From Tritrichomonas musculus (lineage: Eukaryota; Parabasalia; Tritrichomonadida; Tritrichomonadidae), in contig JAPFFF010000021.1 in the NCBI GenBank assembly GCA_039105265.1, positions 1-64,000 of the forward strand: a DNA stretch of 64,000 nt. The letters run 5' to 3'. Every line of letters begins with the position of its first letter. Position 1 is the first letter of the stretch. Positions 35,777 through 45,075 of the stretch are shown here, in pieces. The notes below the pieces were generated by a model that was given only the letters and a program-made list of their open reading frames with translations, did not search any database and was not told the DNA's origin. Both the position numbers and the translations under genes were made by a program.

Positions 35777-37021
35777 ATGTTCGCTAAAAGATTTAGAAGA
35801 TTTGATCCTACAGAAATTATATGTAACCTTTTTGATCTCTCAATGCATATTGTTTTAGAGTTTGAAAACTCTGACCAAGTTCAAGCAGCTATTGATGAAG
35901 TATTAAGTTGCTCAAACGCATTTCATACAAAAGGTCTTGTATTTTGGTGTGAAGCCGATAACAATGTACCAATTTTTACAATTCCATCAGAGCTTAAAAC
36001 CTTACAAGAAATAGCAAATTGGATGCATCACGAACATCCTCTCAAAATCAGAGAAAGAATGGGAATGATAGCACGTGATGATCACAGACTCGCAATTGAA
36101 ATCATTCATGGAACAGGCGATGGCGATTACTGCTTACGATTTGTTGAGCATCTTTGTCATCCAGATGAACACTGGGAAATGCCCAAGTGCCCCCGCTCAG
36201 CCGAAGAAGAATTTAATTCTAAAATACAACCCCAACCAAAGACCAATGTTTTCTGTGGAGGCGATCCCAATTTATCTAGGTTATTATCCGACAAAAAAGA
36301 CGACCAATCCACTCGAATTTTTGCCAATCATTACTTTACCATCCCTGCCAGCGAAATTCGAGGATACTCTACAAGTGACGGCAAAATCCACGGAATATCA
36401 GAAACGATGTGGACCTCTCTTTTACTTTCGCATGCAGCTTTAACAAAAGAAGCTTTTTCAGATACAAACTTTTCAATATCGACTGTTTATAATTTAAGAA
36501 GGCTACTTCCAAAAGATGATATCGATCTTTCACGACAGAATTATATCGCCTCGCTTCCGGTAACTTCACATCCCTCTGAAAACACGACGATAAAAGAGCT
36601 AGGTGACATGATGCGCTCAGATTTCAATCAAGGATTGAAAGATGGCAGATTATTCTCCCACATGAAATCAGTTTGGGAGGCCGTTTATCGTCCTTGGAGG
36701 AATCCAAACCAGCCTGGCATCGGAATCGAGATGTCGAGCATGGGAACAGTCAAGATTTCAGGGCCAGTGAAGGATGCCTTTGTTACTCTGATTTGCAACG
36801 ATAAGAAGGACCTCGGCTCTGTCTCCTTCCTGACATACACAATCGAGAATGAAGAAAATGGAGAAAAAACGTTTATAGGTCAAATGCAATATAATACAGG
36901 CGAAATTTCGACGGTTGAAATTGAAGAGTTTTCGAAATACGTTACTCACGCAATGACTAAGTTTGAGGACAAAATGACGGTTAGTGATGCTATAAATGAA
37001 CTTCGCAATTTGCCAAAATAA
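35777..37021 (+). CDS. Probable CoA-dependent acyltransferase (condensation/AATase-like)
   Basis: A 414-residue protein. An HGTGDG sequence (His111, Asp115, Gly116) fits the HxxxDG active site of the chloramphenicol-acetyltransferase-like superfamily, which includes condensation domains, wax-ester synthases and alcohol acetyltransferases; it lies at the usual place, 100-130 residues in. The C-terminal half ends in alternating strands (GIGIEMSSMGTVKIS, VSFLTYTIENE, FIGQMQYN) like the second half of that fold. There is no signal peptide or membrane segment. The natural substrate is not evident. Single gene with 370 bp and 580 bp spacers on either side; ATG at 35777 is the first in frame. Confidence 0.5.
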   Translation: MFAKRFRRFDPTEIICNLFDLSMHIVLEFENSDQVQAAIDEVLSCSNAFHTKGLVFWCEADNNVPIFTIPSELKTLQEIANWMHHEHPLKIRERMGMIARDDHRLAIEIIHGTGDGDYCLRFVEHLCHPDEHWEMPKCPRSAEEEFNSKIQPQPKTNVFCGGDPNLSRLLSDKKDDQSTRIFANHYFTIPASEIRGYSTSDGKIHGISETMWTSLLLSHAALTKEAFSDTNFSISTVYNLRRLLPKDDIDLSRQNYIASLPVTSHPSENTTIKELGDMMRSDFNQGLKDGRLFSHMKSVWEAVYRPWRNPNQPGIGIEMSSMGTVKISGPVKDAFVTLICNDKKDLGSVSFLTYTIENEENGEKTFIGQMQYNTGEISTVEIEEFSKYVTHAMTKFEDKMTVSDAINELRNLPK

Positions 37022-37600
37022 TTTTATAATATTTTTTTAAGTAGTTTGTCTTTTACTTTAATTGATATTGAAGAATTAATAAACATATCTTATTTACTGA
37101 GAAGGGTTTTGTATGGTTTTCAAAAAGTTCTGATTTTTCAATGAGCCTTCATTTTTAATTAGAAATTTCATTTTTCAACAGTAATATTGAAAAACTATAT
37201 AAATAATATATTCTAATATAGTTAAATGTTTTAAATTGTAGTTTAATTAACAATTTTTTTTATCAATAAAACAAGATGAAAAGTAAAAATTCAATTGTTT
37301 CAATCTGATTGAATGCTATTTTTTAAATTATTAAAAAGAAATAAGTCACAGAATTTTTATTGCCCAGCTGTTTGATTTTGCATCATTCCCAAAAAAAGCT
37401 AAAAAGGCTTTGAAAAAACTATACTTTATTATAATAAATATTTCTTTTTTACATTATTTATATTTATGTCATTTTACTCCATTAAAATTTCTGAAATAAA
37501 ATCTCTGAAAAAAGGGAAATAATTGTGTGTAAAAACTTTTTCAAAGCATTTGAGAGAAAATCTCGGAAAAAACTATCAAAAAACGTTTACTTTTTTTAAA
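37022..37600. other. Intergenic region
   Basis: AT-rich leader of the following kinase gene. The frame of that gene extends upstream to a GTG at 37523 but contains no earlier ATG. Confidence 0.5.
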
Positions 37601-39364
37601 ATGGAACTTAACGGTGTTTTTTTCAATACCACAGATTATGAACTGGGTTCAGAAAAATTAGGAGAAGGCTCATTTGGTACAGTTTATATTGCACATAATC
37701 TCAAAGATAATAAGCAATATGCAGCTAAAATAATTAGAATTGATGAAGAATTTGATGGTAACGAACAAATGCTTCTTTTTCGTGAATCTATGATATTGAG
37801 TAAGCTTTTCCATCCATCAATTGTTAAGTTTAAAGGTGTTAATTTCCGGTCTTTTATAAATTCTTCAATATTACAGCCAACAATCATCACAGAATATTTA
37901 CCGCACGAGTCCTTAAGAAACAATTTAGATAAAGAAAGACGAGGTATTGCGCCACATGAATGGAACCCAACAAAAAAATATATTTCATTAATTGGCATTG
38001 CAGATGCTATGCGCTATTTACATTCTCAAGGTATCATTCATCGAGATTTGAAGCCAGAAAATGTTCTTTGTGACAACGATTATTATCCACGTGTTTGCGA
38101 TTTTGGTTTATCACGATGTTTTTCTGAATATTTCTCGAAATCTTTAAAATTGACCATGACAGGTCAAATTGGGACACCTTTATACATGGCCCCTGAATTA
38201 CTTCGCGATGAAGAACGTTATGGACCTTCAGTTGATGTTTATGCATTCTCAATCATGGCATACGAAATAATTAGTGGACATCAAGCTTATTTCGAGCGAA
38301 TTGGAAAAGAAACATCGTTTAAATTGCTTATTAAAATCATGAACGGTGAACGCCCAACTCGGACAGCAGGATTCACCGATAAAATGTGGAATTTATTAGA
38401 GAAATGTTGGAGCGATAGACCAGAAGAACGACCTTCGTTTAATGAAATTTTCAATGAATTGACTTCAGATAGAGAATCATATTATCAAGAAACTGTTGAC
38501 AATGTTGAAGTTTCAGAATTCATTGATCATCTTCATGAAGAATCAGTAATCAAAGGCAATAAAGAAGTTACAATTGGCATAAAGAATGAAGAAAAATTGA
38601 AAGAAGAAATTAATGAATTAAAGCAAAAAATTCAAAAAATTGAAATAGAACATCAAAATCATGTCAAATCAAGTGACAGTTTTTATTTGGGCCTTATATC
38701 AATCGTTGGATTCAAAAAATCACGTAATTACAAAAAGGCTGTCCAAGAGTTGAGCAGAGCATCTGACAAAGGTAACTGTTATGCTTCTTTTATACTTGGA
38801 CTTCTTTATGAAAGTGGTCAAAAAATTGAAAGAGATGTGAAAAAATCTTTTCAATATTATGAAAAATCAGTTCAACAAGGAAATCCAAAAGGATATTTAC
38901 GAATTGGTATTTGCTATTTTTACGGAACTGTTGTAAACCAAGATTATAAAAAGGCTTTTGAGTACTTTAAAAAGGCTGATGATTACGGCGATCTATATGC
39001 TTTGTACTGGCTTGGAATTCTTTATAAAAATGGACAAGGAGTCAAACAAGATTATAATAAAGCATATGAATGTTTTATTAAAGAAATCGAATTTGGAAAT
39101 AAATCTTCATTAAATAATATAGGATTCTTTTACCTCAATGGAATAGTTGTTAAACAAGATTTCAATAAATCAATTAAATATTTTCAAGAAGCAGTTGAGC
39201 AAGGTGATACATTTGCATTGTGCAATTTAGGTCATCTTTATGAACAAGGCATAGGAGTAAAAAAAGATTATCAAAAAGCTTGCGAATATTACCAAAAAGC
39301 AGCAGATCTTGGAAATTCATCAGCTAAAGGATATTTAGATAATCTTAAAAAAATTATGAAATAA
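37601..39364 (+). CDS. TKL-type protein kinase with Sel1 repeats
   Basis: The start was taken at the ATG at 37601, giving 587 residues beginning MELNGVFFN; the frame upstream has no ATG. Kinase domain at about 13-285: glycine loop LGEGSFGTVY (20-29), Lys43, HRD147-149 (IIHRDLKPEN), DFG167-169, GTPLYMAPE; all catalytic residues are present, so it should be active. A coiled coil lies at about 325-360. Six Sel1-like (TPR-related) repeats run from about 370 to 587, each with a YxLG..Y..G..V..D..KA..YF..A pattern. Kinase plus Sel1 architecture is greatly expanded in trichomonads and amoebae, where the repeats act as a protein-binding scaffold. Role unknown. Confidence 0.9.
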   Translation: MELNGVFFNTTDYELGSEKLGEGSFGTVYIAHNLKDNKQYAAKIIRIDEEFDGNEQMLLFRESMILSKLFHPSIVKFKGVNFRSFINSSILQPTIITEYLPHESLRNNLDKERRGIAPHEWNPTKKYISLIGIADAMRYLHSQGIIHRDLKPENVLCDNDYYPRVCDFGLSRCFSEYFSKSLKLTMTGQIGTPLYMAPELLRDEERYGPSVDVYAFSIMAYEIISGHQAYFERIGKETSFKLLIKIMNGERPTRTAGFTDKMWNLLEKCWSDRPEERPSFNEIFNELTSDRESYYQETVDNVEVSEFIDHLHEESVIKGNKEVTIGIKNEEKLKEEINELKQKIQKIEIEHQNHVKSSDSFYLGLISIVGFKKSRNYKKAVQELSRASDKGNCYASFILGLLYESGQKIERDVKKSFQYYEKSVQQGNPKGYLRIGICYFYGTVVNQDYKKAFEYFKKADDYGDLYALYWLGILYKNGQGVKQDYNKAYECFIKEIEFGNKSSLNNIGFFYLNGIVVKQDFNKSIKYFQEAVEQGDTFALCNLGHLYEQGIGVKKDYQKACEYYQKAADLGNSSAKGYLDNLKKIMK

Positions 39365-39699
39365 ACAATTTAAAAAAAAAAATTATAACTTTTAAGTAAA
39401 AGTCAGAAATAAAAACCCTAAAATTGAATGTAAAATGATCGTTACTAATTTATTTCTTAAAAAAAATTTTATTTCCTAAACGGCTTTATTTCTCATATTT
39501 TGGAAAATATTAAGCCATTAGATTTAGATAAAGAGCTTAAGTTAGTTAAGTAAGATGAAATAGATATCATTCATATTTAGCATATTCGTATACAGAGAAT
39601 ATACCAAATCGACTTTTTTACTATGTTTAAGAATAAAAAAAAACAGTATAGACAAAACAAAACTAAGAATTCTGTAAAAAATTATAAACTAAAAATAAA
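39365..39699. other. Intergenic region
   Basis: AT-rich 3' flank between convergent genes; nothing recognised. Confidence 0.5.
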
Positions 39700-41792
39700 C
39701 TATTTTGATTTCACAAATGCCTTTACGGCCAGTTTCATCTTCAGTGCTAACACGAATGGTTCCTTTCTTATTGGATATAACAACAGTTAAAGCCTGTCCA
39801 AAGTAAGTTGTGTATGATCCTTCGTTAAATCTCTCCACTGTTCTTGGGTTTGCACTTCCAAATGCAAGAAGTTCGCCTCCTTCAACTTGGATTCAGACTT
39901 TAGCATCTGCGTTTGACTCAACAATTCCGCTTGCATCTTGAAGGCGGATGTTAACAAAGCATTTCACCTTCAGGAATTTCCTTTTCTTCAGGTACAACAG
40001 AGTGTTGAATTTCGTATTCATTTGCGCTCTTTAATGAAGAACGTCCTGTTTATTTTCCATTGGTGTCAAATGTCACTGCTTCAAGAATTCCTGGCTCGTA
40101 CTTGATGACGAAGTGTGCCTTCTTATCTTCCGCTTTTTGTCCACCAACCAATTTCCCATTCAAGAACAGCTTGATTGAGTGATCGAAAGTGTAAACTTCA
40201 ATGTCAGCGTCGTTTCCTGTGCAGTTACGCCAGCTCCATGTATGGTATTGCATTAGTTCCACGCCAGCCAGCTTGCCACATCTTAACATCCGGGTGATTC
40301 ACTGGCTGAACGCTGATGTATGGTCCCTTGATGTGATGCCAGACAACTTGTGTATAGCCGAGTTCTGCATTTGGATTTCCTATGATGTAAATGGCGCATG
40401 AATCTGCCAATAACCATGGATATTTCTCATTGAAACCCATTCCATCTTCTGTGTGGGCCCATGCACCGATGCCTGCTTCTCCGATGTAGTCCCAAGAAGT
40501 CCACATGAAGTCGCCAATCAGATGCGGAAGCTTTTTAACAAGTTCCCAGTTTTGTGCAATTTCATATGGGAACGTCTCAGTGCCAACCACAGCACGATTT
40601 GGATGCTCGATTGGATCAATTGTGTAGCGTCCTGATCCATAGTTGTAGCCTGCAATATCAGGCATATCAAATGCAGGCGAGCTAACCTTGTCTGCTTCTG
40701 GTTTTGATGCTCCAAGGTTCATTCCTTTTCCAAGCTCCGTGACAAGTCGGTTAAACTCTACACTCGTGTTTATCGGCTGCAGTCCTTTTTCAAAATCACC
40801 GGCCTGGTTTTGATCTTCCTTTTTGATGCCACATGTAACTGGCCGTGTTTTATCGAGCTGGTGGAAAAGGTCAACGATTTCCTTTTCAATTTTCAGGCCC
40901 TTCTCGTGACGGGGTTCTGACACCTCGTTGCCAATCGAGTAGCAGATGACTGAAGGATGGCTGAAGTCGCGCTTGACAATCGTTCTTATGTCATCTTTGA
41001 AGCGCCTTTCAAAGTCCTTCGCATAGTCATATGCAAGCTTTGCTTCGAACCACATGTCACATGTTTCATCGATGAGGTAGACACCATATTCATCGCATGC
41101 TTCAACCGTTGCTGATGATGCCGGATTGTGTGAACTTCTAATTGCGTTGAAACCGGCTTCTTTGAGCATCCGAACACGTCGTCAATCGGCTTTTTAAATG
41201 TTCGAGGTGAACACAACCTCCACGAAGAAGAGTTGATTTACCATTGATAAAGATGCCTTGTGGACTGGCCTTGATTTGACAGATGCTAAATTTGACATCT
41301 CGCTTTTCAACTTCTTTTCCTTGATCGTTTTTAAGAATCGTTCGGCAAATGTAAAGATTTGGTGTTTCAGCACTCCAGAGTCTTGCATTTTGCATTTGAA
41401 TTTTTACATCATCACCTTCTGCAGTGGCAATAATAGTTTGTTTGATGGGCAAAAATTTCAATTGATATTTGGCCGCCTCAATGAATTGTTGAAACTTGGA
41501 TTTCAGCTGGATCATATGAAAGAGTTGATATTCTGACACCCTCAGGTTCAATGTAGTCTTTTTCTTGAACCCAAAGCCATACTGGGCGGTATATTCTGGT
41601 TCCTGTATACCAACGGCTATTTGGTTGTTCATTATTGTTGACTTTAACTTGGATTTTATTTGTACTTCCGTATTTGAGAAGATCTTTGGTTTCAAATATT
41701 TTTATTTTATAAAGATTTTGAAGATTAGAGTAAAATATTGCACTTGAATATTTTTTAAGAGCAGATGGGTGTGGTAACTCAAAGAAAACCAT
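39700..41792 (-). pseudogene. Glycoside hydrolase family 2 beta-galactosidase, decayed
   Basis: Minus-strand pieces give a GH2 enzyme in order: sugar-binding jelly roll (SRWYTGTRIYRPVWL), immunoglobulin-like domain (ARLWSAETPNLY), TIM barrel (NAIRSSHNPAS, SIGNEVSEP with the acid/base Glu, VVGTETFP with the nucleophile Glu, LIGDFMWTSWDYIGEAG), and C-terminal Ig-like parts ending GRKGICEIKI-stop at 39700. The longest intact piece is 40225-41169. The frame changes near 41500, 41150, 40240 and 39960, and in-frame stops occur near 40053 and 39895, so at least six lesions are present. The N-terminal 130 or so residues are missing. The protein is bacterial in type, so the parent gene was probably acquired laterally. 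The Polinton-like element lies only 74 bp upstream of the remnant's 5' end. Confidence 0.85.
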
Positions 41793-41865
41793 ATATATTA
41801 TTTTTCTTTTTTCTTTTTAGCAATTCTAAAATAATATGGATTTTTTGAAACTTCTTTGGAAGTAA

Positions 41866-42049
41866 AGTAGTATATATAAATGGCGTGATTATTTAACGTC
41901 CCTTCGGTCCGTCAAATAATCCCTCCATTTACGCCCTATTCAAGCCTATAAATGGTCTAAAATTGGTTGTTTTACAGCTTGTAGAAGACCCCTTGTTGAG
42001 GTCCTATTCGAGCCTAAAATTGGTTGTTTTGAAGTTGTTGAGACAAAAA
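41866..42049. repeat. Terminal inverted repeat, left, of Polinton-like element
   Basis: 184 bp beginning agtagtatatata and ending gttgagacaaaaa; the reverse complement is 54666-54849 with no difference by eye. It holds two copies of ctaaaattggttgtttt about 55 bp apart. Confidence 0.95.
41887..41921. repeat. Near-palindrome inside left TIR
   Basis: 16-bp arms (gattatttaacgtccc and ggtccgtcaaataatc) around a 3-base loop, 13 of 16 pairs matching, placed 21 bp from the element tip. It can form a stem-loop; it may be an integrase-binding or replication-start site. Confidence 0.7.
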
Positions 42050-42113
42050 TTATATAAAAAATAGCTTAAAAACCTATGATTAAAATTTATTTATATTTAA
42101 AATCTGATAAAGA

Positions 42114-43406
42114 ATGTCGGCTGTCTCAGTAGATGGATTAAAAACTTTTATGCAAACGAATTGTTCTGTACTAGCAAATAATGAAATAGTAAATTGGATT
42201 GATGCTTTAACTTCAGAAGAGGACCGTGAATATGCCTGCAGACTCTTAATAGAAACAGCAACATTAAGTACTTGGGAAACATACAACTTTCAGGAAAATA
42301 AATCTAATATTGAATTTCATATTGATGCTGCTGATAATTTAGACAATGTGATTAAAACTATACAAGAAGCAAGATATAAAATATTAGGTTTAGATTATCC
42401 TGCAAATTACACAGACCTTATCGACCAAGTTGGTTGGACAGAAGATGAAGCAAGATATTATTTCCGTATTTGGAAGAAAGCATACCAATCTCCCCTGTGT
42501 TTTGAAGAAAAGTTGAATGATTATATGAAGCCAGAAAATTGTATTTTCTCAGCAAGGAGAGCTCATTATGTTATATATTATAAGATGGTTGATGATTTTT
42601 TGAAAGAAGTCAAAGGTTGTGAAATTGCAGATTGGCAGACTAAAACAGAGTCTAATCAGGCAATTAATTTATTCAATAACGTCAAAGGAGACCTAATTAT
42701 TGTTCAAGCTTCTGATTTTCTTCCAATTCTCTGGGATTTCACATTTGACGGTGATGCTCAAACACAAGAAACTCAAGCAGCAACCTTTTGGAGTTACGTT
42801 AATGGTGAAAAAAAGAATGATAATTTTTTAACGAAAGAGAACGGTGAAGCAATATTAAAGAAAAGTCTGCCTATTTTATTAGTTTCTTATGCTGTTTTGG
42901 TTCTTCAATCACATGGTCAAAGGTTAACAGGATATAATTTAGCTAGAGAATATGCTTCTGCCAATAATCCTTTTGTACAATTACAGGTCATAGAAAGACT
43001 AAAGCACTTAGAATGGCATAAATGCGTTGTTGGTAATGAGATGATAAAAGAACAAGCTATTAAATTATATGATGATGCAGGATATTATGCAAATCAGCAT
43101 ATCGACCAAATAAATTTTGAACAATTTAAGCAAGATTGGGATGCTTATTTAGCCAGTCAACAACGCATTTATGCGGAAAGAGAAATAGATAATATAATAT
43201 CAATATTTGATGGAGCTCAAGATATTGGACAGTATATGGCAGAACAATATAAGAAAATATATTTATCAACGGAGAATGGTATTCTAGAAGCAAAAGCAGG
43301 AATAGAAAAGAGAATCAAAGATGCTGCTGCTCTTATGGTTCAAAATTGGCAGGTTATCAAAGCTGAAAAAGAAAAAGTTGTTAAAGTAGATGTTAAAATT
43401 TATTGA
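42114..43406 (+). CDS. Unknown helical protein of Polinton-like element
   Basis: 430 residues with no recognised domain. It is mostly helical, acidic-to-neutral, rich in aromatic residues and without membrane segments or a Walker motif. The composition does not suggest a double jelly-roll capsid. It is the first gene inside the left TIR, with its ATG 65 bp from the TIR's inner end. Its position and size could fit a structural or element-specific protein, but the sequence does not show which. Confidence 0.6.
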   Translation: MSAVSVDGLKTFMQTNCSVLANNEIVNWIDALTSEEDREYACRLLIETATLSTWETYNFQENKSNIEFHIDAADNLDNVIKTIQEARYKILGLDYPANYTDLIDQVGWTEDEARYYFRIWKKAYQSPLCFEEKLNDYMKPENCIFSARRAHYVIYYKMVDDFLKEVKGCEIADWQTKTESNQAINLFNNVKGDLIIVQASDFLPILWDFTFDGDAQTQETQAATFWSYVNGEKKNDNFLTKENGEAILKKSLPILLVSYAVLVLQSHGQRLTGYNLAREYASANNPFVQLQVIERLKHLEWHKCVVGNEMIKEQAIKLYDDAGYYANQHIDQINFEQFKQDWDAYLASQQRIYAEREIDNIISIFDGAQDIGQYMAEQYKKIYLSTENGILEAKAGIEKRIKDAAALMVQNWQVIKAEKEKVVKVDVKIY

Positions 43407-43561
43407 AAATTTCAAAAACGATAAATCATATTTAAACATGATTGAAGCGATGCTTATTCAAGAATTAGAGTCTTTAGCCAAATTATTAAATATCGTACTT
43501 TTTTAAGAAAAAACTTGACTGAGCACATTTTTTTTCTCCGTCAGTCAGTTCATTTTTTTCA

Positions 43562-43873
43562 ATGTCTTTCCGACCAAACGACTACTCCTTGGTTATTAAA
43601 AATTTGGAACAGGAATGTATGAAAGACGCACGCTGCTATGAAATTCATAAACACTACCTAGATCTCTACATGAAAGAATTCGGCCGTATTATGGCTCTTG
43701 ATAGTTCAGAAAGAACTGATTTAGATTCTTATCGCCTCCCCCGCCTAAGAGGATGGATAAAGAGAGAGGAAAAATATAGTAAAGAATATAAGGAACGCTG
43801 CTTATTTTACAATAATGCAGTAGGAGATTTTGCAAAAATTATTGCCTTAAATAAAAAAGAAAACAAATCATAA
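43562..43873 (+). CDS. Small unknown protein of Polinton-like element
   Basis: 103 charged residues with a predicted helical make-up and no known motif. Upstream lie cttgactgag (43514) and a ttcattttttt initiator-like site a few bases before the ATG, the same arrangement seen before other genes of this element. The stop is followed by aaacaataatttttctta, repeated after the 44530 gene. Confidence 0.6.
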   Translation: MSFRPNDYSLVIKNLEQECMKDARCYEIHKHYLDLYMKEFGRIMALDSSERTDLDSYRLPRLRGWIKREEKYSKEYKERCLFYNNAVGDFAKIIALNKKENKS

Positions 43874-43982
43874 ATAAACAATAATTTTTCTTAAATATTA
43901 TTATTTTTTTCGTTGACCTGACAAGGAACATCTAACTTGAACTTTTTCTATGAGCTGATTCAAAATCACTTCATTTCTATAT

Positions 43983-44369
43983 ATGTCGCGAAACCAACAT
44001 GACAAGCAAAGGCAGGAAGCTATTAAAAACAAAGCTCTCGTTATCAATGAGGAGACTATACAAGTATTGAGCAGCACCATTATGGATACTCCAGACCTGA
44101 TTCAAAAAGTATGGACCGAGACAAAGTTTATTACCGAAGCGCTCTGTCAGCATATGAAATTCGTCAAACAAATGAACGAAGACCTCCAAAATCTATACAA
44201 GACTCCAGCTCCAAGACAACAACGCATAATAGTACATGTCGATGAGGAAGTCCAAGTCGATCCTCTAGACTTTTTTGAAAAGGAAGAAGATGTGTTTAAA
44301 ATAGACGCTGATTCTTCTTTTACACAAGACCTTCATATCTTGAGTCCTGAAGAAGCAACTAGATTTTAA
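43983..44369 (+). CDS. Small unknown protein of Polinton-like element
   Basis: 128 residues: a helical N-terminal part with possible coiled coil (residues 20-75), then a Pro-rich hinge and an acidic C-terminal third. Not recognised. The initiator-like acttcatttct lies about 12 bp before the ATG, and gttgacctga lies 70 bp before it. Confidence 0.6.
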   Translation: MSRNQHDKQRQEAIKNKALVINEETIQVLSSTIMDTPDLIQKVWTETKFITEALCQHMKFVKQMNEDLQNLYKTPAPRQQRIIVHVDEEVQVDPLDFFEKEEDVFKIDADSSFTQDLHILSPEEATRF

Positions 44370-44393
44370 TAAACATTTTTTTTTACATTTTTC

Positions 44394-44512
44394 ACTTTTT
44401 CAGAGGATGTTGGCTAATAAAATTTTTTTCACTTTTTCAGAGGATGTTGGCTAATAAAACTTTTTCAGAGGATGTTGGCTAATAAAACTTTTTCAGAGAA
44501 CGGTAGCTGTCA
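44394..44512. repeat. Four tandem copies of an actttttcagagg... unit
   Basis: Three copies of the 30-base-class phrase actttttcagagg-atgttggctaataaaa at spacings of about 37 and 28 bp, and a diverged fourth ending in acggtagctgtc. They sit between the 43983 gene's stop and the 44530 gene's ATG, so they form the latter's leader or promoter. Confidence 0.85.
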
Positions 44513-44529
44513 GATTTTCATTTTTATTT

Positions 44530-44952
44530 ATGTCTGGCATACTAACCCACAACTTAGTTGAAAAGGTCTTAGGGCCCTATAACCCCAATCAACGAAAGCC
44601 TACGAAACAGCCCGAAACTACGAAACAGCCCGAAACTACGAAAGAGCCCGAAACTACGAAAGAGCCCGAAACTACGAAAGAACCAAAAACGATCGAGGAA
44701 ATAATCGAGACAAAACTTACGGATGACGCAACTCCATCTAACGGTTATTTACAAATCCTCTCTGAGCAGTACTGGGAAAACGAGTATTGGCTCAGGGTGT
44801 TCAAAAAGGACTGGGACGATTTAAGAGGCAAGATTTTGCCACTTACTCCGATGGACAAAGCTAGACTTAAACTCTTACCGAAATGGTTAAAAGAAAAAAG
44901 AACAATAAAAAAGAGTCTCGTCTACCTTCTTAGAAAAGAACTAAATCTCTAA
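44530..44952 (+). CDS. Small unknown protein with TKxPET repeats
   Basis: 140 residues. Residues about 24-53 are five six-residue repeats (TKQPET twice, TKEPET twice, TKEPKT), encoded by near-identical 18-bp units at 44602-44691. The rest is basic with WEN.YWLRVFKKDWDDL and a Lys/Arg-rich C-terminus. Not recognised. A gattttcatttttattt initiator-like stretch directly precedes the ATG. Confidence 0.6.
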   Translation: MSGILTHNLVEKVLGPYNPNQRKPTKQPETTKQPETTKEPETTKEPETTKEPKTIEEIIETKLTDDATPSNGYLQILSEQYWENEYWLRVFKKDWDDLRGKILPLTPMDKARLKLLPKWLKEKRTIKKSLVYLLRKELNL

Positions 44953-45075
44953 CTAAACAATAATTTTTCTTAATTTTTTTTATTTTTTTTATTTTATTTT
45001 CATTGTTCTTATGATATAGCCAAGAGTAAAAAAAATTCATTTTTAAATCTTATTTTTTTATTTATTAATTTTTTC

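Noticed and set aside
37523-37600. Upstream start of the Sel1 kinase
   Set aside because: The extra 26 codons begin with GTG and lack an ATG; the kinase domain follows naturally from 37601.
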